Below, in pieces: positions 30,201 through 41,000 of a DNA stretch of 64,000 nucleotides (within the stretch, counting starts at the first letter, position 1; each line of letters opens with the position of its first letter). The stretch spans positions 15,987,214 through 16,051,213 of the forward strand of contig CP034991.1 in the NCBI GenBank assembly GCA_004026145.2, in the 5' to 3' direction. A program made the position numbers and the translations under genes. This DNA is from Takifugu bimaculatus (Eukaryota > Chordata > Actinopteri > Tetraodontiformes > Tetraodontidae). The notes beneath the pieces were generated by a model. That model was not told the origin of the DNA, did no database searches, and worked only from the letters and a program-made list of their open reading frames with translations.

Positions 30201-30703
30201 ACTGGCCCAGTGTTAGTTCCGTCTGTTGGAAACTGGGCTGAGAAGCAGAGGGTTCTCGGTTCATCCCTCAGTGCAGACAAAATGTGGAAGGTGTTCTGGA
30301 AGTAGGGGGGACACCTACTACAGACCGCCTTCAGAGCACTGCTGAGGTACCCTGGAGCAAGGTACTGAACCCACAAAAATGCTCTGTGATGAATTGGCGA
30401 CTTGTCCAGGGGTGAACCCTGCCATCAACAATTTTGTACCCTTCCCGTGACCCAGATAAGGGATAAAGTGGTTAAGAAGACGAGTTAAACTTGTATGTTC
30501 TCATGCTAATGTTGTGGTGTGCTGTGTGTAGATTAAAACTGGAAACTCTGACGGATAAAGACCCAGGAGAACTGAAGATTGATGCTGAGGAAGAGCAGGA
30601 GGACAAACAATGTCAGGATGGGGCTGAGGCTCCTCATCCTGTAACAGACCATATCCTTTTGGACGAAGAGGATCTGATAATAGACGAGTATGATAGTGAC
30701 TAA
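21274..30703 (+). CDS. rad17: RAD17 checkpoint clamp loader component, sixteen coding exons
   Basis: Exons: 21274-21315, 22133-22315, 22713-22787, 23906-24047, 24152-24288, 25167-25219, 26701-26826, 27357-27426, 27502-27613, 27695-27862, 28081-28184, 28279-28425, 28592-28720, 28903-29023, 29864-29921 and 30532-30703, about 612 residues. RAD17 replaces RFC1 in the clamp loader that places the 9-1-1 ring on damaged DNA for ATR signalling. Visible are WVDPSF (exon 2), EPWVDRYSP and ELAVHKKKIEEVE ahead of the AAA+ core. Walker A is GPSGCGKTT (exon 4) and Walker B is LILVED, split across exons 5 and 6. Other blocks are FNPVAPTAMMK, GSSGDIRSALNSLQF, GGKDASLFLFRALGKIL and FNLYLHQNYLDFF. The C-terminus is acidic (IIDEYDSD), like the conserved RAD17 tail. 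The exon 11 donor (gag|gttttt) is weak. The N-terminus is shorter than human. Confidence 0.95.
22880..23200 (+). repeat. Possible degenerate dispersed repeat in RAD17 intron 3
   Basis: The stretch with 'ggaagacatcctgaccagatgcccaaaccacctc' followed by 'tctatatggaaaagaagcagc' resembles a dispersed fish repeat I have seen before but cannot name with certainty. No frame is intact. Confidence 0.3.
24420..24690 (+). pseudogene. Degenerate LINE reverse transcriptase fragment, sense orientation
   Basis: In RAD17 intron 5, translation gives broken pieces resembling VDYCNSVYSGCQ, LRCLQLTSV and WRDHIT. These match in order the C-terminal region of the LINE family at 235-1245 (LDYCNSLLSGCP, SLQLIQNAA, RDHITP). 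Stop codons interrupt it. Confidence 0.55.
25830..26400 (+). pseudogene. Degenerate Tc1-like transposon remnant in RAD17 intron 6
   Basis: Near 25926-25960 the sequence ttgagtccagctgtaataaa resembles the leader of a fish Tc1 family. Near 26110-26170 it reads like the 'SPDL' approach to the catalytic glutamate. From 26180 to 26300 it resembles the 'WRDLK...RSPSNL.ELE..CKEEW' C-terminal block, with stops. Ends are not resolved. Confidence 0.5.
26870..27056 (+). mobile_element. LINE 3' UTR fragment, sense orientation
   Basis: Sequence 'tgagcctggtcctactgaaggtttcttcct', a gagaggggagtttttccttgcca block and 'gaaacaattttgattgtaacagatgctataaaaac' is the reverse complement of the LINE 3' UTR found at 5581-5760. 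It lies in RAD17 intron 7. Confidence 0.65.
29096..29597. mobile_element. Non-autonomous hAT-like element (MITE) with TIRs and 8-bp target duplication
   Basis: The left end caatgttccctct is matched by the inverted right end agagggaacattg. The flanks attgcagt (29088-29095) and atttcagt (29598-29605) agree at seven of eight positions, the target size of hAT elements. The 502-bp interior has no transposase frame. It sits in RAD17 intron 14. Confidence 0.75.
30205..30485 (+). mobile_element. tRNA-derived SINE copy
   Basis: In RAD17 intron 15 the order is ctgagaagcagagggttctcggttcatccctcagtgc (B-box region), then aatgtggaaggtgttctgg, gaggtaccctggagcaaggtactgaaccc, and a gtgacccag...gggataaagtggttaagaag 3' end. 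It parallels the copy at 61121-61385. Confidence 0.65.
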
Positions 30704-31045
30704 TAAGCTTGTTGATTAGATAAACTCTGACTTTTCAATCATACTGTGGTAAGTCTTCCATACTACCCCTGTAAATGTTGAAATAACTTATTGAAGATAC
30801 TGTATGTAAAAATGAGGAGCAACAGTTCGGTTATACCATTTGAAACGTTGGTACAAATATTTTACAGACCAGTTCAGTCTGCTACTGTGTGAGCTGGAAT
30901 TTAAAGGAAACTCATTCAATTTAGAGCTTGGACTCACTGGACTGCAGATCTGATTTGAGTGTTTCTGTTGTATGTCACACCTACAACTCACTGAATTTAT
31001 GTTTACTTTTCTGAAGCTTCTGAATAAAATGATGTGAATATGCTC
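30704..31045 (+). other. rad17: RAD17 3' UTR and polyadenylation signal
   Basis: An AATAAA at 31023-31028 follows the stop by 320 bases and is the likely polyadenylation signal. No other feature is seen. Confidence 0.7.
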
Positions 31046-32074
31046 TCTGACGTTTCCTGAGCATTTTCCTCGTCCTCTCGTCACACACCCCTTTATTCAA
31101 TATTTACTCAGCAGCAGTCATTTAGCGTTTTACATACTGCCTCTGGAGGTTGTGACTTATTCTGCTGCTTTAACCACGTATGTCCAATAAGTCTGCATTT
31201 TCTTTGTATTCTAAAGTTATATTTTAAAATCAATTTTAATGTATTTAATCAGAGTCAAATTACGTTTCGAAACTATGGAATAAATTCTATGCCTAATTTT
31301 GACCGCAAAACACAAGTAAACGAGTAAACGTACATATTTCAGCTTTATTGGGCTTTTCTCTGGTATATTTTGAAGATTTTTATATGGGTACCTCACGGCA
31401 CTTACCCCAGTGCACTTACGTGGTGCGTTGATGGACCGTAGGTCATTTCACTGCTTGGGTTGGCAGCTGAATTGGCCATCGTGCTGCTTAAACACCACGA
31501 AGGAGTCCGCGTTTTTATGAGGAAACTGCAAGAACTGTGCAGAATCCTAACCGAGAGGTGTGTAAATATAAAGTGTAAAACACAGAGAAACGGCACTTTG
31601 CGCCATCGTCGCAGGTAAGAGGAAGTAATTCTCTTCGGTCTCTTCACTTCTGGCATTTCTGTATGCGAGACTGTTGTGTCGAACTGGGCCATCGTTTTCC
31701 CTTATAACTTTAAAAAGTATACAATACAAATACGTATAGAATATTTCATCGTGCTCTTTGGGATATTCCGTTTGTGAGATAACGTCACCTATAAATACAG
31801 TACGCAGGTACTCCACATATGGCAGATTCAAGCAGAGTTTGTAAAGATTCACTGAACTAACTAAAAATCATGTTAAAAGTGTTTATGGACACAATGAGGA
31901 ACATTAATACTTCTATAGCTACTAGCAAAATAGCTTTTTGTCCAGGTTCAGTTCATACTGATATGCACATTTTGTAATTATAATATTTAAGTAAACCTGT
32001 CTACACAAATATATACAATGATAAGGGTGTCAGTAAATGTATTCTGACTGTAACAAAAGGTTGAACTGCTGCAG
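31046..32074. promoter_or_regulatory. Presumed CCDC125 promoter and 5' non-coding region
   Basis: The coding exon of CCDC125 begins directly after an acceptor-like ctgctgcag at 32074, so an upstream non-coding exon is expected. The segment 31380-31640 is richer in CpG than its surroundings and is the best candidate for a promoter. A small minus-strand ORF with a donor-like end lies at about 31405-31480 but is not supported as a gene. Confidence 0.4.
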
Positions 32075-35000
32075 ATGCAGAAGGTCAATGAGGACTGCGG
32101 CATGGACGATGATATGGTGGATGGAGACCTGGGCTTTGGGATGGAGACCAGGATCCCTCCCAGTCCCATCAGGAGGAAAACACAGAGCTTTCTGGGTTTC
32201 ACAGACAGTGTGGCGAGCAGAGCTGAGCGATTCAGGCACAACAGCCAGACGTCAGAGGCATTGTGGTTTCCTGGACCGAAGACCACAGAGACACAGTGCA
32301 GAGCCCAGTGGAGGCTTTCACAATCAGGTAGTTACTTACTCAATGCAGGCATTTATGAAAGCACACATAATGTTCTTAATGTAGATTTAATGGTGAAAAT
32401 TAGACACATACTGTATGTGTCCATGTGTGCTTGACCTTTACCACAGGTCGAGCAGAGCCACTCACCTGACATGTATGTGAGGAGTGTTTGATTGATGCCT
32501 GATGCCGTTTCTACTCTGAATTTGTCTCAGCTAAATGCTTCTGGTTTTAGTTTTCAGGCTTTATATATTGGATATCATTACAGTTCATACTTGGTGGATC
32601 TTAGCTCTCTTAGATGTTCCAAAGTGAAGCCTAACATTTAAATTGGACCTTTAATTTGCTACAAGAGCACTTCAGCTAACCCTGCCCCACCTGGAATTAT
32701 TAGGGTGTTCTTGCACGACAAAGAGGTGAGGCCAGTTGTATATGGTTAATGGCCCTCCTACACAGCTTTACAGGAACTGAGGATTTGACCCTGCTGCTGC
32801 ATTCGCTACCCAAGTTATAAAGCACTGGATCTTTCTAAGTACCGGTAATGCAGGTGTTCGCCCCACTGATGGAAAGATTAATGATCAGAGCTCGACTAGG
32901 ACCCTGGCACGGATCCCCTTTATTTTTTTACACAACCCATTGATGATCTTAGAGCCCTCTTCCTTTAGTCCCTGTCAGTTCTGTAATGCTTGTGACAAAG
33001 CAGCTGGGTCAACTATGGGCACTATTTCCTGACACCAGCCAGAACACCAGTACTGACCTAAAACACACTGGAGCGCTGATACTGTGGAGACAAGGCTGGT
33101 TCTTAATGGGCAATAGGGAGGTGATTGTAGCAGCACCTCTCAAAGGGTTGATCCAGAACAGCAGCTACCATTATAACTCTAAATCGGGTCTGGTCGGCTG
33201 TCTGTTTTCTGTAATGAATGGATTTTATGATCCAACAGACTCCCTGGTTGAGCTGTCAAAAGAGGAGATGAGAGCCAGACTACAGGAAGCAAGTGAGGTA
33301 GAGATAGTGAAGACAAAACCAGCCGATATTTGCCCACTGGTCTCCTGGCAGGCACTTTAACTGATGGTTGTATTCTGTTACCAAGGTGATTGATGTGTTG
33401 CTATCTGAGCTTGAAGTGGCACACCGTTACCTCGAAGGCAAATATGAAGCTTTGAAGATCCTACAAGGGAAGGTACACTCGCACTTCGCACCCACCACTC
33501 CTTAGTTTTAAATCACAGAGGCAATGAAGGCAGCATTCAATTAAAAAAAACACATACCGTATTCAATTCAATTCATTCTTTTTTTCATTTATTCAGCATC
33601 TGTTACAATCCAAATTGTGTCTAGGCATTTTATAGAATCCCAGGGACTGACCCCCAGCAAGCACCAGTGACAAGGAAAAACCCTTTAACAGGGAGAAAAC
33701 TTGAGCAGGACCAGGGTCATATGGGGGGACCCTCCTGCTGATGGCTGGCTGGGCAGAGAAGGAGGAGAGGGGAGGACAGAGAGAAAAGACTTAAAATATG
33801 CCAATACAATCATTTAATGAGCAATCAATACTATTGAGTGGGTCAGTGGGGTCAGAGGTTGGCAGGTCACTACTCAGCCTTGAGATCTGTGATGCCTGTA
33901 GATGACATTCCACTTGTCTTTTACTGATGTGATGATTGATATGATGATTAATTATCTCTATAGACTTTTGTTCCTGCATCTCAAATACAAAATGTCAAAA
34001 ACTGTGTTAAACCTCGAGAGTCAAACCTTTTCAGGAGAAATTAAAATGTAACAAAGCAAACCTGTAACCTGTGTTTTTTTCCTCTCAGGCCATTCTTGAT
34101 AAAGCTACAAGTCACACAAAAAATCTGCTGCAAAAAACCGAGGAGAGGGCCAAAGTTCTGGAGAAGGTACAGTGTTCTTCTGCTGGCTGGATCTTCAGTC
34201 TTAACAGACAATACATATCCTTAAGATCTGGAGATGTGTCTCACCAGTAACATATGGCCATATGATATTTTTACATACAAATACAAACACACACACTTGT
34301 AGAATTGACACCAGTTGTTTAAATAATAATGATAATTAAACATTAATTCTAGAAAATTACATAAAATACACATAACCTTTCCTCTTCACTGTCTGACAAC
34401 TATCTTCTCCTGTGTGAACTCAGCATTAACAAAATTATTTCTATTTGCAAATGTCAGAATAATGGCAAAAAGAGTTTATTTTACTTGGTTTGGATCTTTT
34501 TTATGGCTTCCTTCAAAGTCAGAGCTTGACAGCTGACACCTGGGTCAGATGTTTTGTGTCCTCTGATAGCAGTCTGCTAGATTTTGGGTCTATTCATGAT
34601 TCCAACTATTAGGATGTTCTTCTCAGGCTTCCTCTTTATGACCCAACAGGTAAAGTTTAGCTTCCTCAGAGGTCAGGACTGGTGTGTAGAGGTCAGTCTT
34701 TGTCCCTGTGGTGTATTTGGAGACTGAAATGTGGCTTGTTGATGCTGCTGGTACAGGACTGGTTTCACTGTGGATAATTACACCGTCTCACCGGCCTCAG
34801 CACCCATCTTCACATGGAACTTTTGCTGTTGTTGTGGACACAAAAGGAAATTGTGTGCTTGAGGTGTGCGAGCTGCAATATATATTCTTCTATGTGTCTG
34901 GAGCTATTATCCACACATTCTAGCATTTGTGGTGATGGAAGGTTTTGTTTGCCATGTCCATTTTATGCAATGTTGGGTTGCTTGTGACATCTTATTCTTA

Positions 35001-38000
35001 TCTTATCTAGCATTTAGACTGTAGAAAAAAAGTTTAGTTATGGTAATCCAAAATGTCTGGCCTAAAACCGTAAAAGTTTAGTTTGATTTGGTGTCAGAAA
35101 ATGAGGACAAAATAGCTTATGTGTCATTCCTTCACTGATTGTTTAGTTCCAATTTCAGGCTTCATATTATCTGCAGCCACTTATATTATTTTACACACCA
35201 ACAAATGCATGCAGTGGTTCCAACGATAATGTATAACATTGCAACATACTGCAACACATGTAAACTCTTTTTCAGCTGTATCTAAACAGGCCGATATATA
35301 CACTGTGATATATGACTCTTATGTTAACATACAGTAAACCTGGGTTGTCTTGCTGTTAGTCCAGTATAAGCAGCAATCAAGCAGCAGATTGTTGCTTTTT
35401 TGAACATAAAAAGTGCAATAAACACAATGTCCAGTTTTACCTGTTTGACTGGTAACTGTTTCAACTCTAGATGAGAGGTCATTCAGTATTTCTAAGGGGT
35501 TAATTTATTAATCGTTATTAGTGCAAATGATCAAAGAATCATAAATCCCTGTAAATCCTACTGTTGCAGGAAGTGAACAGTTTGCAGTGGGAGCTCAGCT
35601 TTAATCAGATGCAAATGAAGAAGTCTGTGCAGACCCTGGAGCAGAAATACCAGAGGTTAGCATGAGCGCACCTGCAGCTCCTCCTGTCCAATCACTGACG
35701 TGAACCAGATGGGACCTGCACCACAACGCAACCCCCCAGACAAGTATCTGTTAAAGCAACGTTGCCAACACTGCCACCTTGTGTTTGCGATGGTAATTGA
35801 GACATTATCAGTCAGATCTGGATTCCATCCCTCCCTGAGCGCATGCTGTGATCAGGGCAGCATAAAACATACAAGGAAACTTAAAATGTCTCATGTCCCC
35901 TTTTAGAAACAACTTAAAAACTCTAAATGTCTGATGTGAAAAAAGTTAACCTCCAACGTATGTGTGTGCGTGTATGTGTATTTTTGTTTTTTCTTTGCAA
36001 TCAGAGTGTTGTGTGAGAACAAGATTCTGATTGAAACCCTGGAGAAAAGAGAGATCGAGATCCAGCAGCTACGGACACAGAATTCGGGTAAACTGTCTCA
36101 TCGCTCGTTCATTTGTCTTTACGCCAATACTGAGAGTTCTGTGCTCATGTGTGTGTTCACAGCTCTAAATCAGCAGTGCTCTGAGCTGATTTCCATACTG
36201 GATGTGAAGGAGCAGAGAATTTACCTGGAAACGAAGCCTAAATACAGTCAGAGCAGAGATGCCAGCGTTCTGGAGGTGAGGGCACACTTTTGTGTGTTTG
36301 GAACTGTAGTTTTGTAGTTACTGTGCTGGCGAGATCACCGTAAGTCCAACCTTTGCAGCTGGCAGTGTTGGGTGCCTGTCGGTGTCCTGGTGTGGCTGAA
36401 GCTTGCCCCTGCAGCCGGACAGCTGCAGCCACAAGGAAGCAGCTCCTTCAGCTTCAACATGAGGTCAACCATATCACAGTCTCTAGCACTTAGCTTAATA
36501 TTTTCATCTTCCCTTCTCTCAAACCATCGTTTTTCAGATGGAACTTTCCATATTTAAAGATGTGGGTGCATGTATAATGCATGTTCAGTAATATGAATAA
36601 TATAACGTATGTTCACACTTCAGTTAGAGCATACAGACAGAATGACACAGACACACACAGACTTTAATGTGTGGTTTTCCAGTTGGATGCTCAGTCTTCA
36701 AGGAGAGAGGAGGCGGTTATGGTCGCAGATGCTTTTCGCATTGCCTTTGAGCAGCAGCTCAGGAAACGAAGTGAGCACTTCCTGCTGCTGGCTGAGGCCA
36801 ACATTCTGAAATCCCACCGGGAAAAGTCTGAAGGCAAGTCACTGCAGCAGTACAAGACCCGCTAATGACATTTGTAATAACAAAAAACAATACAAATTTT
36901 AGTATAAAATTTATATTTTCTCTTATATTTGTTAACATTATAAAATTATACCTAGCTCTGGAAACATAAGAATGCTGTCTTTCCCTTCAGGTGTTAACAG
37001 GAGTCCTCTGGTCAGCGTTAGTGATAGACTAAAAGGATTGTTGCCGTCGGGTTTGGAGGTGAAGATGCCCGATGATCTTCTAGAGGCACTGTACAGGCTG
37101 CTGGATCTGGTGAGTGTTTATCTCTGTCTGTCTGTCTCTACTGCTGTTAATGTATTTACACACACACACACACACACACACATACATACACACACACTCT
37201 TGTTTCCACACCAATGGCTGACCCAACACATGAAAGGATAAAAAATAAAATAAATGAAGGTGCTGATATAAAGGCAGATAACAGAAAGAACTAAATTCTG
37301 TCCATCTGCTTTTTTTCTGTTCTTTCTTTTCAGTAAATGCTCAAAGCTTATTCAGATCCTACTTTGTTTGGCTCACTGTCCTCACCTTCTGCTTTTTCTG
37401 CTGCTTTTATCTTAACATTAGCACTCTCTGTCTTAGCATCATTCTTTTTCGCCTCTCCGTCTGTGATTTTATTTTGTCCAGTGGGTTTATTTTGTTGCAG
37501 GTTTGAACACAGTTTTCTAGTTTTTGCTTTATTTGCACCTTTTAAATTGCAGTATGGATTAGAAATAGCTTTGTTTTGTATCTACTTTACTCACCAGTAA
37601 TCAGAAAGTCACCGTGTTTAATGGATTACCGTATTTTCACGACCATAAGGTGCACTGTAATAAAAGGCACAGTCTCAGTTACAGGTGCTATATCTGTATT
37701 TAACACATAAATAAGGCGCACCGTATTATTAGGCGCATGCTAAAACATACAGTAAAAAATGACAACGGAAGTAAAACTGAGTTTTGACACATTTATTGAA
37801 CAAAATATTCATTCTTCCACCACAAAACCATCAAAGTTTTCTTCTTCTGTATCTGAATTAAACAGCTGCGCTATTTCAGTGTCCAACATCCCGAATTCCT
37901 CTTCTTCATCATCTGAATCAGACTCACCAACCGGTTCCACTTCAGCGTTGATGCCGGCTTTTGTGAAAGCTCTTACAATACATGAAGACGGTATCATAGC

Positions 38001-41000
38001 CCATGCGTCTACAATCCACCCGCATATGGTGGCATAACTTGCCCACCGCTGCCTCATAGTCTTTGTGAAGGAGTGTTTGCCTTCTGTCATCCAGCGCTCC
38101 CACGCAGCGCGCAACTTGACTTTAAAAGCCCGGTTCACACCAATGTCCAGCAGTTGGAGTTCTTTTGTGAGTACTCCCGGGATGATGGCGAGCTCTGAAT
38201 TCACCTGCTTACTGTGTTGTTTGACGCTGTCTGTGAGGTGGGCGCGCATGGAATCACATAGAAGCAGGGATAGTGAAGTGTGAAAAAAGCCACCCGGCCT
38301 CCACTTCCCTCAGCCACTCTTTCATTTTTCTTCATCCATCCAGCCCTTTTGATTTGCCTTGACCACAACTCCGGCAGGAAACGCTTCTTTCGGCAACATC
38401 TTTCTCTTGAAAATCACCATTGGTGGCAATTTCTGTCCGTTTCCATGGCAGCCGAGAACCATGGCGAATGACAACTTCTCGTGCCCCGTTGTACATATCG
38501 CCACCGTGCTGGTCTTTTTTTTCTCCACTGTGTGGGTCAAAGGGATGTCAAAAGTCAGAGGGATCTCATCCATGTTGGTGATGTGGCTGGGCGCGGTCGC
38601 GGCAGTAGGTGCGGAAGATGGCCACCCTCTCCTGGTAATCCGCGGGCAGCCGCTGCGCAACAGTTGTCCTTGCGTGCATGGAGAGATGCCACCTCCTCAT
38701 AAAGCGAAAAAAACACCAAGACGGACCTCCTTGGAAGTGCTCAATGTCCATTTCTTTAGCAATCGCTTTGGCCTTTTGTCGAATGGTGAAAGTAGAGACG
38801 CCCCTTCCAGTTGTTCGCTGTTCCACAACCAACTGTTCCACTCGGTCTTCCAGTTTGGGCCACCTTGCTTTGTTCCCGCGGAAACTCAGCTTCGTCTTCC
38901 TCACTTGGCGCAGTTCACTTTCTTGTATTCTCCACTTTCTGACCATGGACTCATTTACATTAAAATGTCTTGCAGCTGCTCGATTACCATTTTCAGCCGC
39001 ATTTTCGATGGCCTGCATTTTAAAGTAAGCCTCATACGCGTGTTGCTTGACCGGTGCCATTTTGGGGGGTCCTTACGCATAGGTGTGCCGCTAATCGATA
39101 TACAGTGCCTTGCGAAAGTATTCGGCCCCCTTGAACCTTGCAACCTTTCGCCACATTTCAGGCTTCAAACATAAAGATATCAAATTTAAATTTTTTGTCA
39201 AGAAACAACAAGTGGGACACAATTGTGAAGTGGAATGAAATTTATTGAATAATTTAAACTTTTTTAACAAATAAAAAACTGAAAAGTGGGGCATGCAATA
39301 TTATTCGGCCCCTTTACTTTCAGTGCAGCAAACTCACTCCAGAAGTTCAGTGAGGATCTCTGAATGATCCAGTGTTGTCCTAAATGACTGATGATGATAA
39401 ATAGAATCCACCTGCTGTGTGATAGTCTCAGGCTTCTGTTTAAAGCGCAGAGAGCATCATGAAGACCAAGGAACACACCAGGCAGGTCCGAGATACTGTT
39501 GTGGAGAAGTTTAAAGCCGGATTTGGATACAAAAAGATTTCCCAAGCTTTAAACATCTCAAGGAGCACTGTGCAAGCAATCATATTGAAATGGAAGGAGT
39601 ATCAGACCACTGCAAATCTACCAAGACCCGGCCGTCCCTCCAAACTTTCATCTCGAACAAGGAGAAAACTGATCAGAGATGCAGCCAAGAGGCCCATGAT
39701 CACTTTGGATGAACTGCAGAGATCTACAGCTGAGGTGGGAGAGTCTGTCCATAGGACAACAATCAGTCGTACACTGCACAAATCTGGCCTTTATGGAAGA
39801 GTGGCAAGAAGAAAGCCATTTCTCAAAGATATCCATAAAAAATCTCGTTTAAAGTTTGCCACACGCCACCTGGGAGACACACCAAACATGTGGAAGAAGG
39901 TGCTCTGGTCAGATGAAACCGAAATCGAGCTTTTTGGCCACAATGCAAAACGATATGTTTGGCGTAAAAGCAACACAGCTCATCACCCTGAACACACCAT
40001 CCCCACTGTCAAACATGGTGGTGGCAGCATCATGGTTTGGGCCTGCTTTTCTTCAGCAGGGACAGGGAAGATGGTTAAGATTGATGGGAAGATGGATGGA
40101 GCCAAATACAGGACCATTCTGGAAGAAAACCTGTTGGAGTCTGCACAAGACCTGAGACTGGGACGGAGATTTATCTTCCAACAGGACAATGATCCAAAAC
40201 ATAAAGCCAAATCTACAATGGAATGGTTCACAAATAAACGTATCCAGGTGTTAGAATGGCCAAGTCAAAGTCCAGACCTGAATCCAATCGAGAATCTGTG
40301 GAAAGAGCTGAAGACTGCTGTTCACAAACGCTCTCCATCCAACCTCACTGAGCTCGAGCTGTTTTGCAAGGAAGAATGGGCAAGAATTTCAGTCTCTCGA
40401 TGTGCAAAACTGATAGAAACATACCCCATGCGACTTGCAGCTGTAATTGGAGCAAAAGGTGGCGCTACAAAGTATTAACGCAAGGGGGCCGAATAATATT
40501 GCACGCCCCACTTTTCAGTTTTTTATTTGTTAAAAAAGTTTAAATTATTCAATAAATTTCGTTCCACTTCACAATTGTGTCCCACTTGTTGTTGTTTCTT
40601 GACAAAAAATTTAAATTTGATATCTTTATGTTTGAAGCCTGAAATGTGGCGAAAGGTTGCAAGGTTCAAGGGGGCCGAATACTTTCGCAAGGCACTGTAT
40701 GTATATATGGTTAACTGATTCAAATGAATTCAAAGCAGTATTCTGCTTCACAGTCAAGAGTGTTTCTGAATGTTTTACAGAAACTAAGTGCCATTAGTTT
40801 CATGCCAACACAGCAGAAAATATTTTGAAAACTCAAAATGACCCTTTTTGTTTTAAATAAAATAACTGGCTCACGTAAAGTATTGAGCCAAGATTTGACC
40901 TTTTCTCAATATTTACTGATTAGTGTTTCCATCATTTTTACAGCTAAATGACAAAGAGGTGGCCCTGGCCCACCAGAAGAAGGTCAGTCTGATGTTGGCT

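Noticed and set aside
32447..32472. Small potential exon of CCDC125 (acceptor ccacag, donor gtatgt)
   Set aside because: Joining it to exon 1 brings an in-frame TGA. Direct joining of 32327 to 33239 keeps frame and matches the family sequence.
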